A DNA stretch of 64,000 nt from Odobenus rosmarus divergens (GCF_000321225.1 NW_004451402.1:299961-363960), one strand, 5' to 3'. Counted from the stretch's first letter, positions 45,985 to 56,850 are shown. The notes: generated by a model from the letters alone, not told the origin. Made by a program: numbers and translations.

Positions 45985-46700
45985 TTCTTTATCTCTGGGA
46001 ATGTATCTTGCCTTGAAGTGAATAATATTAGGACAGATACACCAGCTTTCCTTTAGTTATTGTTTGCATGCTGTGTCTTTCCCATCCTTTCAATCTTTCT
46101 TTACTCTTATATTTAAGGTATGGCTCTTGTAAGCATCAGTTTATTTCCCCCATTTCAGCCTGATAATCTTTGTCTTTTTTTTCTTCCAAAGATTTTATTT
46201 ATTTATTTGATAGAGACAGAGGGAGAGAGGATGAACACAGGCGGGGGGGTGGGGCGGCAGCAGAGGGAGAGGGAGAAGCAGGCTCCCTGCTGAGCAGAGA
46301 TTCTGACGCGGGGCTCAGTCCCAGGGCCCTGGGATCATGACCTGAGCCGAAGGCAGACACCTAACTGAGCCACCCAGGCGCCCCAATCCTTGTCTCTTAA
46401 TTGAAATGTACATTTATATTTAGTGTTACTACTGATATAATTGGGTTGAAATCTACCCTCTTACTATTTGTTTTCTAATTGTCTTTCTGTTCATGTTCCT
46501 TTTTTTTTCTTTTGTTGCTTTTCTTTAGGTTCATTTAATTTTTTGAAATTCATCCCTCTGTTCTATTAGTTAATTACATATTGTTTTAGTGTTCTTTTAG
46601 TGGTTATCATAGAAATGATAATATTCTTCCTTGACTCACTAAGGTCTAATATAAATGCTTTTACCACTTTCTGAAGGAAGGGAACTTAGGACACTTTAAC
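45985..46700 (-). mobile_element. Old LINE-1 ORF2 segment, minus, interrupted by a SINE
   Basis: Antisense ORF2 text on both sides of the SINE: 'aggtatggctcttgtaagcatcag', 'cagcctgataatctttgtctt', then 'ttaattgaaatgtacatttatatttagtg', 'gatataattgggttgaaatctaccc', 'ttttagtggttatcatagaaatgataata'. Probably part of the same old L1 as the 45.05-45.94 kb piece, with an internal deletion between them. Confidence 0.7.
46165..46395 (-). mobile_element. CAN-type tRNA-Lys SINE inserted in L1
   Basis: Body 46176-46384: 'aaagattttatttatttatt' complement tail, GA tract with a G-rich interruption, 'gctccctgctgagcagagattctgacgcggggctc', head ending 'ctgagccacccaggcgcccc'. Duplication aatctttgtct (46165-46175) against aatccttgtct (46385-46395), one mismatch. 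Confidence 0.95.
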
Positions 46701-46756
46701 TCCGTTGTCATGTGGGTCTCAGTCTATCGATAATGATGCTCTTGGTTAAGAATGCC

Positions 46757-47355
46757 TGAGGTGCTCACCTGGGCCGGTAAGTCTTTAGTCTTGTGGTGAG
46801 CCCTCACAGACATTTCCCCAGCAGGAGCCAATGTTGTGGCTAGACTGGCCCTGTCATTCTTATGATTCCAAGATGCACCTCAGCAATGACCATCAGGAAA
46901 CTTTGAAACATCGAAGTTTATTACTCACAAGTCCTGGAGGATGCATGACATGCCCTGGGTCACAGCGAAGTCACAGGTGGGGAGAGAGAAAGAGAGAGAG
47001 AAAGAGAGAGCAGACCCAGAGCTCTGCCTTTATTTGGATCAAGGTTGGGGTGTTCAGGCTTTTGCAGATTCACTCTTGATCGCAAATGTAAAAAATAAGA
47101 GTGGGAGTTAGGCTGTGGAAAGGGAAGAGCGGGGTCACTCAAGTGGCTGGTGATCCAGGTTACCCAGAGTTTTCTAAAAGAACCTCATGGGTGGGGGCAT
47201 CCTGGTTCCATACCTAGTTGGTTTGCTAGCAGCTGGGTCATGCAGCGGGCAGTATGTTTACTCCACATGGATGGTTTTGCAATGGATGCCCCCGCAGTCA
47301 AAAGCCTAATGTCAGGTACTTCTATCACAATTAACAAGCCTAGTATCAGACACTT
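46757..47355 (-). mobile_element. Probable solitary retroviral LTR, family unidentified
   Basis: On the minus strand the order is: a U3-like part with a degenerate 18-base direct repeat (47302-47319 and 47336-47353), a TATA-like aaataaagg (complement of 47028-47035), a purine/pyrimidine tract (46980-47012), then AATAAA (complement of 46917-46922) about 80-110 bases beyond the expected start site, and a U5-like stretch. That is the architecture of an LTR. I do not recognise the family; boundaries are estimates. Confidence 0.5.
46980..47012 (+). repeat. (GA)n-rich tract
   Basis: Runs of GAGAGAAA; lies between the TATA-like and poly-A-like signals of the probable LTR. Confidence 0.8.
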
Positions 47356-48849
47356 GTGCTGCACCTATTTACCCATCTTTCTCCTCTTATGCTAGTGTTG
47401 TGTGTGCTTTAATTTTACATATATTTAAACCCTTCGGGGCAGGATTATTGTATTATGCAGTTAGAATTCATTTCTGGTGGCCCTCATGCTCATTGCTCCT
47501 TGTGTCTTCCTGCATCTCTGGGTTCCCACCTGGAACTCTTTCTTTCGGGAGAGGTTGCTGAGCACCTTGATCCATTTGAGGACTGAGGTGATTCAGGAGC
47601 CCAGCTGGGCAGCAGTCCTTGTGAGGTTGGTCCATTTTTGGTTCCCTCTTGTTCCTCGGGTGTTGCCTTGTAGGATTCAAAAGGAGAACCTGAGTTGCTT
47701 CCCAGGGCCTGTTCTCTTTGCTGAGTGTGAACTCTAGGTTTTGCATGGTGAGTTTGCAAAAAGCTCTGCTCAGCTTCTCAGCCACTGACTTTGCTTTTGG
47801 AATTGGCATTTATCCCATGGGAAAAAGGGCCCCCAAATCTCGGGCTTCTCTTTGCTGGCCTCCCTCTTCTCTGGATGTGCAAATTCTCATTACTCTGGTA
47901 GCTCGCAGCATCATTCAAGCAGGTTTCTTATATGGGATTTGCCCAAGATCACCTTGCCGGGCGAGGGCTGAGCCCAGACTCGAGCTCTGGGACCCCTGAC
48001 TCTCGATTGCAATCTCCTCCCCGAGGCCATGATTTTTGCATTGCTTCTGATGCTGTGTCTGTAGGGTTGGAGGTAGCAGGGGCAGACTTTTGAGGAGGGA
48101 AGAGGGACTAGACCTGGAGGAAGCAGGAGAAGGAATGGGAGGGGAGGAGGCCTCTGGGTAGCTCTGTGCCATGTGGCCTGGCCCCTTCCGGAAGTCACAG
48201 CCCAGGATGAGAAATGCTGCTCTGTAGGGTGGCTGTCTGGCCAGCTGAAGCCTCTGCAGCTAGCACAGCCTTTCAGTGCTGATCAAACTCAAAGTCACTT
48301 GTAGAGTGATGTGACATTCTCCCATCACTTTTCTACTGCTGAGTGCATTGACCTTGGGAACATCTATTGGCCAAGCCCTTGTACTATATATAGAGAGAGG
48401 GCAAATGACAGCTAACAAACATCAAATCCGTATTTTCACTTGGAATCCCAAACTCCCCAGGCCACCAGATCCCATTCTGTGGGTGCTCATGTCTCTCAGG
48501 TGGAGGGTCTGGGCCTCCTTGGAGGACAAATATTCAGATTCCTGATGTGTGCATCACTGTGGTCATCTGGGCCACACACATGAACCGTTAGCCATGTCCT
48601 CTGACTTGCATTATTTGCCAGATTGACTTCTCTTGGAGAAAAAAAGGGAAATGATGACTCTTGACCTCTGAGTGATATCCTGTTTCATTTCATTGTCTCT
48701 CCAACCCTCTGAGAGTCACCTCTGATCCCCAGCAAAAGCTGCTCTGCTTCCACAGTGCATCTCCCAAGAATCTCCTTCCAGAGTCCATTTGAATCCTGAC
48801 CTGTATCCTCCATCCGTTACTGCCCCAGGGAGGCAGGATGGCCGGGTGC
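47356..48849. other. Unassigned; might include ERV internal sequence next to the LTR
   Basis: 47468-47809 holds a 113-aa minus-strand frame with an overlapping 89-aa frame. Position just upstream (minus) of the probable LTR would suit the 3' end of a provirus, but I recognise no retroviral motif. Beyond 48060 nothing is recognised. Confidence 0.3.
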
Positions 48850-49095
48850 TGAAGTGCACATTCTGTCCTCAGAGAGACCCAGTTCTACTCCAGTTCTGCC
48901 ATGTAGTGGCTGTATGAACATGAGCAACTTACCTACCTCCATAGGTCTCAGTTTCCTCATTTGTTAAATGGGGATATGATAGGAATTTAGCATTCCTGGA
49001 AGGTCTAATGAGATAACACTTGCAAAAGACAACAGTGTCTGGAGCAGAGTAAATGCTCAATCAATGGGAGCTGCTGTCGTTGGTGTGGTGTTGTG
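48850..49095 (+). mobile_element. MIR SINE, near full length
   Basis: 'gacccagttctactccagttctgccatgtagtggctgtatgaacatgagcaacttacc', 'ggtctcagtttcctcatttgttaaatggggatatgata', 'gcaaaagacaacagtgtctggagcagagtaaatgctcaatcaatgggagc'. Confidence 0.85.
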
Positions 49096-49191
49096 AGCTT
49101 CACGATGGGCTTGTATTGTCACAGACCTAAACTCAGATAATATTGCCGCCATGCAAATGACTCTTTCCCCCTTAAGTTTTGCCAAGAACAT

Positions 49192-49420
49192 GTAAAGGTG
49201 TTTTTTTTTTTTTTTAAAGATTTTATTTATTTATTTATTTGAGAGAGAGAGAATGAGAGATAGAGAGCACGAGAGGGAAGAGGGTCAGAGGGAGAAGCAG
49301 ACTCCCTGCTGAGCAGGGAGCCCGATGCGGGACTCAATCCCGGGACTCCAGGATCATGACCTGAGCCGAAGGCAGTCGCTTAACCAACTGAGCCACCCAG
49401 GCGCCCCGTAAAGGTGTTTT
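49192..49420 (-). mobile_element. CAN-type tRNA-Lys SINE, consensus-like and recent
   Basis: Body 49205-49407 matches the arctoid SINE almost perfectly by eye: 15-base T run (A-tail), ttta repeats, GA tract, 'agactccctgctgagcagggagcccgatgcgggactc', head ending 'ggcagtcgcttaaccaactgagccacccaggcgcccc'. Exact duplication gtaaaggtgtttt at 49192-49204 and 49408-49420. Confidence 0.97.
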
Positions 49421-49689
49421 AAGACTAGCTCCTCTCATCTTCTAACCTACTCAGAACTTGTGGAAACATTAGCCTGGGCTGCCTTCAAGTCTTCTCTCCT
49501 GATATCATCACTGGAAGGCCAGTTCTGTCTTTGGAAATTCTCTTGGTAACTCAAGTGGACAGGCTCACACTCCTTCTTGAGTGCTACAGTGCTCATTTTC
49601 CAACCCATTGCAGGGAGCTGACAGTTTATATGTAGAGCTTACCGCACAAACAGTTCATAAATTCATAGCAGGCAACAGAGTTCTCTGTA

Positions 49690-49895
49690 GGATGGTAGCA
49701 ATATGGGATTGGTTCAGAACAGGGGCTTTGGTAGACCTGGAATCAAATCCTATTTGTGTTAATTATTGTGCTTTAAAAAAGTGAACATAATGGCCCCTAC
49801 TTCTCAGCGGGATGCTGTGAGGATTAAACAGTAGCTTGCAGTGCTGGGCACCTAGTAAGTGCCCCCTTATAAATAGTAATTCTAGTTAATAAGTA
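49690..49895 (+). mobile_element. MIR SINE
   Basis: 'ggggctttggtagacctggaatcaaatcc', 'aacataatggcccctacttctcagcgggatgctgtgaggattaaa', 'agtgctgggcacctagtaagtgccc'. Confidence 0.75.
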
Positions 49896-50988
49896 TTGAT
49901 TAATTAATTGCATTAACAAATTAATAGGGACACATGACATTTTGGATATCTCCCTTCAGGGTTTGTAGTCTAAATGTCAGCTTCCCTTTGACCAGATCCT
50001 ATTCATCAAGTGCCTAAGTGAGCATGTGTTTAGCTGTTTCGAAAAGACCTCCATAGACCTGATCTTTCTCTGCAACCCTCACAGTCATAAAGCAAGTGCA
50101 AATGAATTAGCAAGGCACGCTTATGAAAAACAGACCGGCCAAGAGGAGCCTCTTATTTTAATACATTGCAGACCCAGCAAATTGTAAAAATAAATTAAGA
50201 CTCATGATGCTATTGTTTTTTGAAACCCTTAAAAAAATTCCTTCTCTTTTTACTATGGGGTGAGGACATATGTTTTAAAACTATGTGGTGCTTTAACCAC
50301 CATGGCACCTTGAGAGCATCACAGGCATGTTCTTTTGTCTTTTCAACAAGATGGTCATATAAAAGAGAAATCATGATGGTTATAAATAGCTTTAATTGTT
50401 AAAGGCATCTTAGATCTTATGTATGCTCAGAAATAGAACATTCTAGTGGTTGGGATGGAAATCTCCTGGGGGGATGATGGTGGGCAAGGGTTTGGGGTTG
50501 CAGCATGGGGTTGGGAGCGGATTCCAAACTTTTCCTCTGGCAGCCTTGGGCATGGTGGTCTCAGTCTAGTCAGGCACTTCCTTTCAAGGGATAAGATGGC
50601 TTGGCATGCTGACATGTTCCCAGACTTGGAACACAGTGGTGAGGAGCTCTGTCTGCTTCCCTATAATAATAAAAGTCACTAAGTTATGCTGCTTCTGAAT
50701 TGGTCATTTTAACTTTGTCTCATCCCTTCACAATCTATGCATCCCCACTGCCCACACCCAGATATATTAGTGCTACGTAATGGACTAAACCCATCCCAGT
50801 TTTAGCCTCATTTAGATATAGCCTGTGAGATACACTTGCTATCAAATCAGATGAATAGATTTGCTCTGCTCCTATGCTTCAGGTCTCAGGGACCTTCTCC
50901 TCTCTCCCCTCTTCCTGCATTCTTACCACTTCCTCTCTCCTCCAAATCACTGGGTCAACAGATGATGGACTGGAGGAGTTTAGGAGAA
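49896..50988. other. Single-copy non-coding stretch
   Basis: AT-rich 49895-49930 with repeated 'ttaattaa'-type words. The overlapping frames at 50427-50682 on opposite strands have no domain content. Confidence 0.4.
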
Positions 50989-51323
50989 TACATTTGACCT
51001 TGAACAACATGGGTGTGGATTGCCCAGGTCCACTTATACGTGGATTTTTTTCAATAAATATTTATTTCAATAAAGTGCTATAAAAGTATTTCTCTTACTT
51101 ATTTTCTTTTCTCTAGCTTATTACTTTACTGTAAGAATACAGTCTATAATACATATAAGACATAAAATACCTGTTAATCGGCTGTTTATGTTCTTAGTAA
51201 GGCTTCTGGTCAACAGTAGGCTATTAGTGGTTTAGTTTTGGGGGAGTCAAAAGTTAGATGAAGATTTTTGATTGTGAGGGGGTTTGCGCCCCTAACTCCT
51301 GGATGGTTCAAGGGTTAAGTGTA
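50989..51323 (+). mobile_element. Tigger-type DNA transposon (MER8/Tigger2-like)
   Basis: Near-complete plus copy: starts 'ttgaccttgaacaacatgggtgtggattgcccaggtccacttatacgtgg', interior 'ttactgtaagaatacagtctataatacatataag', 'tggtcaacagtaggctattagtgg', ends 'cctggatggttcaagggttaa'. The inverted termini (ccttgaacaa/ggttcaaggg) are visible. Same family as the split copy at 40.3-41.3 kb, opposite orientation. Confidence 0.85.
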
Positions 51324-51899
51324 GTTAGAATCCTCCAGATTATGTTTGTTCTCTGGTTACTGGAAAAGGGAGTGATATGTGGGGGAACTTCCTAAATTTC
51401 CTCTGTTCAAGTCTGGTCTCACTTTTGTGTCTTTATTGCTGTTTCCTAGAGATATGTCCCAGCTTCTCCTTTGTAGCACTCTCTCAGACCCACTTCATAT
51501 CCTATGGGTGTCATCTTGAGTGAACTCTACTCCTTCTCCATTCCATCCAGTTCAACCTTGTCTAGTTCAATTAATCCAAAACCACATGCTCTCAGCATTG
51601 GGAGCCAGCCACTGGGGCCATTTGGTCTCTGCATTCAAGAGCTCAATTAACTGTTGTAGTAATTTGTTATTATAAATTTAACCCATGTTAATTTAGAAAA
51701 CCTGAAAGCTAGAGCAAAGCATACAAAAAATGGAAATAAAAAATCACCTTTAATCATATTCAGAGATTACACCTTGATAATTTTACTTTATATAGATAGG
51801 TATGTATATAGTACATATACCCAAATTTGGATTCTGATGTTTTAATTACATGTTAATTACACATTGCCTTGCATCATTTACTCTCGCTTTATTCATGAG
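51324..51899. other. Unassigned; maybe old L1 UTR at 51690-51850
   Basis: 'aatggaaataaaaaatcacctttaatcatattcagag' resembles a common ancient repeat ('aaaatcacccataatcccaccacccagag'), family uncertain. The rest is unrecognised. Confidence 0.35.
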
Positions 51900-52070
51900 A
51901 GTTCTACCTGGACTAGGAGGCAGAACACAGTCTTCACTTCTCTGAGTCTCAGTTTCTCCATCTACAGCTGCAGTAGATGGCAGGGCTGGCTATCCCTTGC
52001 GAATTTGTGGCAAGGCTGATGTGAAAGTAAATTGTTGTCTGTAAGTAATTAGTATTACTTTATCTCTACT
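51900..52070 (+). mobile_element. MIR SINE
   Basis: 'aggaggcagaacacag', 'ctctgagtctcagtttctccatctacagctgcagtag', 'atttgtggcaaggctgatgtgaaagtaaa'. Confidence 0.65.
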
Positions 52071-52199
52071 TCTAAGACAGTCCACAATAGGATCCTAATC
52101 AGAAGGCTTGGGTTGATTACGTTTTTAGGTCCCGGGCGTGTTGCCTGTCCACATAACCGTACACGGGAGACTTACCATCGATCGCAGCCTGGCTTGCTG

Positions 52200-52555
52200 G
52201 GAGAATCATCCTGGGCTCTGAAGATAAAGGGTTAACCAGAGCAAAGCGTCAAAGGGCTCTCAAAAATGCAGCCCTTTGCCGAGGGGCCTCAAAGCCTCTT
52301 CCCAAAGGAGCAGGCAGTTAAGAGAAGCCTTATCTGTGAGAGCAATCGTCAGGAAAAGTTGTACGTTTTCTGCACTACAAAGGCGCTGCTTTCTTCTCTG
52401 GCTTTGACTGGAGCTCTTGAGATCGAAGAAAACTGTTGGCCACAGTTCTAAAAACTCCAGATAAAGGCTTTGATTTGTTAATTAAATTTTTACTATCTGC
52501 ATTTGATATCTCAGCCAAATTGTATCCGCCGCAGGAACAACAAGAAAGTCCCTCA
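52200..52555. promoter_or_regulatory. Candidate cis-regulatory cluster (GATA, TCF/LEF, HNF1-like motifs)
   Basis: Repeat-free DNA beside the CpG island. GATA-type: agataa at 52222-52227, ttatct at 52330-52335, agataaag at 52459-52466. TCF/LEF-type: gtcaaaggg at 52248-52256, cctcaaag near 52287, ctttgat at 52468-52474. HNF1-like: ggttaacc at 52230-52237 and gttaattaaat at 52477-52487. Short motifs occur by chance; the call rests on density plus the adjacent island. Confidence 0.4.
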
Positions 52556-52825
52556 CTTCAAAGGGGCGCCCACTCGGTGACCTGTAATTATGGAATTTAC
52601 TGCGGGGTGAAGCGCTGTCTGGGGTGCACCTGCCATCCTAGCCGCCCCCCCCAACGCGGCCCCCCAGTGACAGCCGCTCCTCCTGGCCACGGCTCCGCGC
52701 AGGAGCACAAGGGTGACGCCAGCACACCTGCCCCGCGGGGTGGTGCGGACCCGAGGGCCGCCCTGGCTTGAGCGTCCGCCCCGCCCACTAGCCTCGGCCC
52801 CCGCCCACAGGCCCCGCCCACCCTG
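52556..52825. promoter_or_regulatory. Small CpG island with GC boxes
   Basis: By hand count about 23 CpGs in roughly 260 bases, GC near 70 percent, observed/expected CpG about 0.75, meeting usual island criteria. Three Sp/KLF-type GC boxes: ccgccccgccc (52776-52786), cccccgccc (52798-52806) and ccccgccca (52812-52820). No TATA box is obvious. It could be a promoter for an unseen gene or non-coding RNA, or a CpG-rich enhancer. Frames inside are low-complexity and not a coding exon I recognise. Confidence 0.7.
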
Positions 52826-53293
52826 AAAGAAGGCCTCCTGGTTGTCAGGGTGAAAAATGGTTTCTTTAATGAGAAAGTTGAAAGGCCGGAGCCACACTGG
52901 GTGAGGTCACTTGCTGCCTGCTTGTTCCAGGCAGGGTCTTACCCTTTCCTGTAAGCTTGACCAGATTCTCCTGCTACTTGGCAGGGGCCACGCCACCCTC
53001 TGGCCCTTTCATTCCCTCTGGGGCGTGGATATTATTAAAGGATATTTAGAGGTCCCTAGACAGGGCTGCTTCCCCAGAACAACACATTCACCAATCAGCA
53101 CTGGTCATTTTTGACATAAATATAATCGACATCTGCAGACGGTCTATAGGAGTCCATCTGCTGTTTGGCATAAGCTTTGCCTTGACCATAAGCAGAGCAG
53201 AGCCAAATTTTGAGATATCTGAGGCAATTCTGTAGGACTTTCTAGTGGGCTAATTTCAGTGCAGGCTTTGGTTTTACTAGTATTTATTTCCTT
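52826..53293. other. Flank of the CpG island, unassigned
   Basis: Includes 'gagccacactgggtgaggtcac' and a 67-aa plus frame at 52911-53114. If the island is a promoter, a first exon could lie here or at 52200-52560; no splice donor stands out. Confidence 0.35.
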
Positions 53294-53531
53294 CATTTTT
53301 ATTTTTATTTTATTTTTTAAAAATATATATTTTATTTATTTATTTATTTGACAGAGAGAGACACAGTAAGAGCAGGATCACAAGCAGGGGGAGAGGGAGA
53401 GGGAGAAGCAGGCTTCCCGCGGAGCAGGGAGCCCGATGCGGGGCTCGAGCCCAGGACCCTGGGATCATGACCTGAGCAGAAGGCAGACGCTTAACGACTG
53501 AGCCACCCAGGTGCCCCCATTTTTATTTTTA
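53294..53531 (-). mobile_element. CAN-type tRNA-Lys SINE with exact 14-base duplication
   Basis: Body 53308-53517: long AT tail complement, 'gacagagagagacacagtaagagcagg', 'cttcccgcggagcagggagcccgatgcggggctcgag', head ending 'ctgagccacccaggtgcccc'. Exact duplication catttttattttta at 53294-53307 and 53518-53531 (low-complexity, so the exact edge may shift a few bases). Confidence 0.95.
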
Positions 53532-54429
53532 AAATTCAATGTTAGTACTATTGTTTTAAATACTAACAAATGGCCCTCCAAACCATTTAGGAAAGATGCA
53601 GAAGTATAAACAAACTGATCACAAAGTACAAAATTCAATTAAAAAAACAATTTGGGGTCCATCCAATTTTCACACAATGGATTGGGATGGATTTTTTTTT
53701 TTTCAGACAAAAGGCCTGATTGTTTTGACTCTGGGTGGACCCAATAGTGACTCTAGAGCTGGTCTGCATAAAAGGGGAAGTTATGCCTACAAGAGGAAGT
53801 CAGGGAGAGAAAAGAACACTTTCCAGTGGCCATATGCTGCATTAAAGGGTGCAGTCCAACATGACATAAATAGATGTTGAGCTGTTGACCTGAGTTTGAG
53901 AATGCAGGCTTGCTGCTCATCAGACTAGATCTGTCCTCTTGTCTCTCTATTACCAGATGGTGCTACTCACCATCCCCCCATTTGTTGCCTGGACTCTCTT
54001 TGGAGGAGGAATCTGCTTTCATTTGCTTTTGATGGGCTCTTTCTGAACAGTGGCATCTGAGTATCACTGGAGACATTTACCAAAAGGGATCTCAATGTGG
54101 TGTCAGCATGTTCTGATACAGACCTTGTCACTTGAAGTAAGAATCATTTTAGAAACTACAAACTATTATATCCTTGCCTGGAAGCTTAAAAGAGAGCACA
54201 CAGCACGAGGTCGGGGGACCATAGAATTTAAGAATTTACCATGAAGAAGAGATACCGATGGCAGATGGCAGCAGTAGCACTGGGAAGGGTGTGTGTGTGT
54301 GTGACTGTGACATCATGACACTCAATGTCTTGAGACCAAAAGACCAATAGCTAAATAATCTATCTCAGAACATTAAAATGGATACTACTACTCTAGTGTT
54401 CAATAACACATGTTTCAGGCTCCCTACAG
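53532..54429. other. Single-copy non-coding stretch
   Basis: T run at 53692-53703 and a short (GT)n near 54289-54302. Nothing recognised. Confidence 0.4.
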
Positions 54430-54600
54430 AGTAAACTCTTCCTGTCTATTATCCCATTTAATCCTGACAATAACTTTCTGGGTCAGGTGATATTATTGCC
54501 AATGAACAAACTAAGACTTAGAAAAGCCAACTTCTGACAAGGTCACACAATGCCAAGATTTATTCCAGGTGTCTCTACCTTTCTCTTCCATGTTATACTA
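54430..54600 (-). mobile_element. MIR SINE, minus
   Basis: 'tctattatcccatttaatcctgacaataactttctgggtcaggtgatattattgcc', 'aatgaacaaactaagacttag', 'gacaaggtcacacaatgccaag': clear reverse MIR. Confidence 0.8.
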
Positions 54601-56664
54601 TTCCCAAAAATGGAGGGAATAGCCTTCATAGGAAATGAGGGTATCTTCTGGATGGATTAAAATGTCAGAGAGTTGAGTTTCTCTTTGCCGAACTTTCTGA
54701 AGTGATATAGAATAGAGGAGTAGGCACAGTCACATTTGACCAAATATTTTCCAATGAATAAACTTCATAATCCCAGAAATTTTGGCTCCTCTCACCCAGA
54801 TAATGATAATACTGTTTGTAATTTGGCTGTAACCTATGAGAGATTTCTTTTGCCAAGTTCAAGTAATAATAGGCAACTTCAGATCTTGAACAACGAAAAT
54901 CGGAGGACTACTTATAGGAATGAAGAGAGAAGAATACAACAACCCCAAATTTAAAGTTCAAGAGAGAGAGAAACATGTCTTTTAAAAAATGTGCATAAAG
55001 TTGAGATACCCTAACGTAGAGAAGTAAATATTATACTATAACATTGAGTCTATTGGTGGTCCCCAAACATCTTCCTGTAATTGTTGGAATGAAATGGAGA
55101 GTGCCTTCAAAACCATATATGGTAAAAGATGCATCTGGTGTGTTTTGCATAAGAACTTTTTGCATGGCTCTGAATCCAGAGGTGGGCTAACTAACTATGC
55201 CTGTTGTGAGCTAAATGTAAATATTACAAATGTGTTCACCCAAAGCCTGCCAATGTGCTCTTAAACACCAGCCTGCATGATTCAACAAGGATGAATGACA
55301 CACAGGCAAGGTCAAGGACGCAGGGACTCGTGAGGTGAGGCTCTGTCTCCAAGCCCCTGAGAAGAGACACTTTCTCCACAGGAGATTTCACCCAGTGAAG
55401 GGGACAGCTCACTTTTCCTGGGCCCCTTTCCCTTCCATTATCTCTGAAACAATTCATAAAATGAAAATTGTCACATCTTTGGACAAGAGAGATGCTTTAT
55501 GGAAATTGACCCCGTCTCCTATATTCCTTTGTGACCACCATGAGAGGAATTATTCACACATTCATATTATTTCTAATTTATGACCTGATGTGACATTGTC
55601 ATTTAGGAGGAATAAGAAATCAGAACTACTGTTGAGTTAAAGTATAATCACAGCGATTATTTCCATATTCCATCTGTGATTTCCATATACTATTTCCCAC
55701 TCAACCTAGGGGGGATTGAGGAGGTCTCAGAATCACGTGATTGTCTCCTGCCCCATCAGAGAAAAATCTGTCTTAACCGCTGTCCTTCATGTTTCACAAA
55801 ACATCATGAAACTTCAGGGTTATTTGACATGAGTTTGGTTTCTTATCTCTCTGGGGCTCAGAGATAATAATAGACGAAGATGATTAAAATTTGTATCCTC
55901 CATAAGTCCTAGAAAACAAAGTTAAAGCTCATTTGAAGTCTGTCTAGTCATCAGCTATTGAAGGGCCAGGATGACAAATTAAGATGGATACAGATGGCCC
56001 AGGATCAGTGTCAATGGCACTGATAACTTTCATCTGCTCTCTGTGTCTCCAGGGTCTTTCACGGGGTGATCTGAATGTTCTAATAAAATGTGGCAGTGGA
56101 CTGCTTCCAGATGCTGCTCTTCCCAGTTAAAGACAAGCTGGAGGTTCTATCCTGCAGAGGACGTACCCAGCAAAGGACTTCTCCACTCTCGTTTTCCTTT
56201 TAGGGAACAAGTTAATGAAAACTGCACATATACGTTTTGACAGACCCTTGCAAATCACATCAGTTTGGCATATATGGACTAGAGGTGACTCAAAGCTCCT
56301 TGGACACGAGGCTGGGGCAACTCCCCATCTTCAGCGTTCATTCCTGAAGACTTTACAAAGACAATTAGCCAGCTGGACAGGAAATTCCCGGAAAGACTGT
56401 CTTAATGGGTCAGTGCAAGTGGAAGGAAAATGCAAACTTGGTTTCCTTATAAAAAAAGAGAACAGATCACAGTGGAGGCATACATGTAGAGAAGCCAGGG
56501 CGGCGCTGACCGGAAAAGGCATGAGGCAAGCACAGGTCTGAGCGTCTGGGGGAAAGAGGATGAAAGCAAGAAGGCACAGAAGGTGAGCTAAGCCAGTTCT
56601 GTCTTCCTGGATCAGCAATGATGCAGGCCAGTGTCCTGGAGAGGCCAAGTGCTGCTGATACCCT
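54601..56664. other. Single-copy non-coding stretch
   Basis: No repeat family recognised over 2 kb. Opposed frames at 56215-56541 (plus) and 56331-56648 (minus) have no domain. 55220-55330 has high-complexity text of possible interest for conservation. Confidence 0.4.
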
Positions 56665-56850
56665 CTGCCACCAGATGTCTGGGTAGGAATCCCTGCCCTG
56701 CGACTTAGGTGTCAGATGATCTTGCGCAAGGTCATCAATGGTCAGATTGAGTTATTTCCCTTTCTGATAAAAGGGAGCTGGTGATGGTATCCACTACATA
56801 GTGGTTATTAAGAGGATTAAATGAATTAATACATGTATGTCCTTAGAAGA
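56665..56850 (+). mobile_element. MIR SINE
   Basis: 'ggtaggaatccctgccctgcgacttaggtgtcagatgatcttgcgcaaggtcatcaatgg', 'tgataaaagggagctggtgatgg', 'ggttattaagaggattaaatgaattaatacatg'. Confidence 0.65.

Noticed and set aside
47468..47809. Retroviral gag or env gene
   Set aside because: Position is suggestive but no retroviral motif is visible, so kept only as a low-confidence finding.
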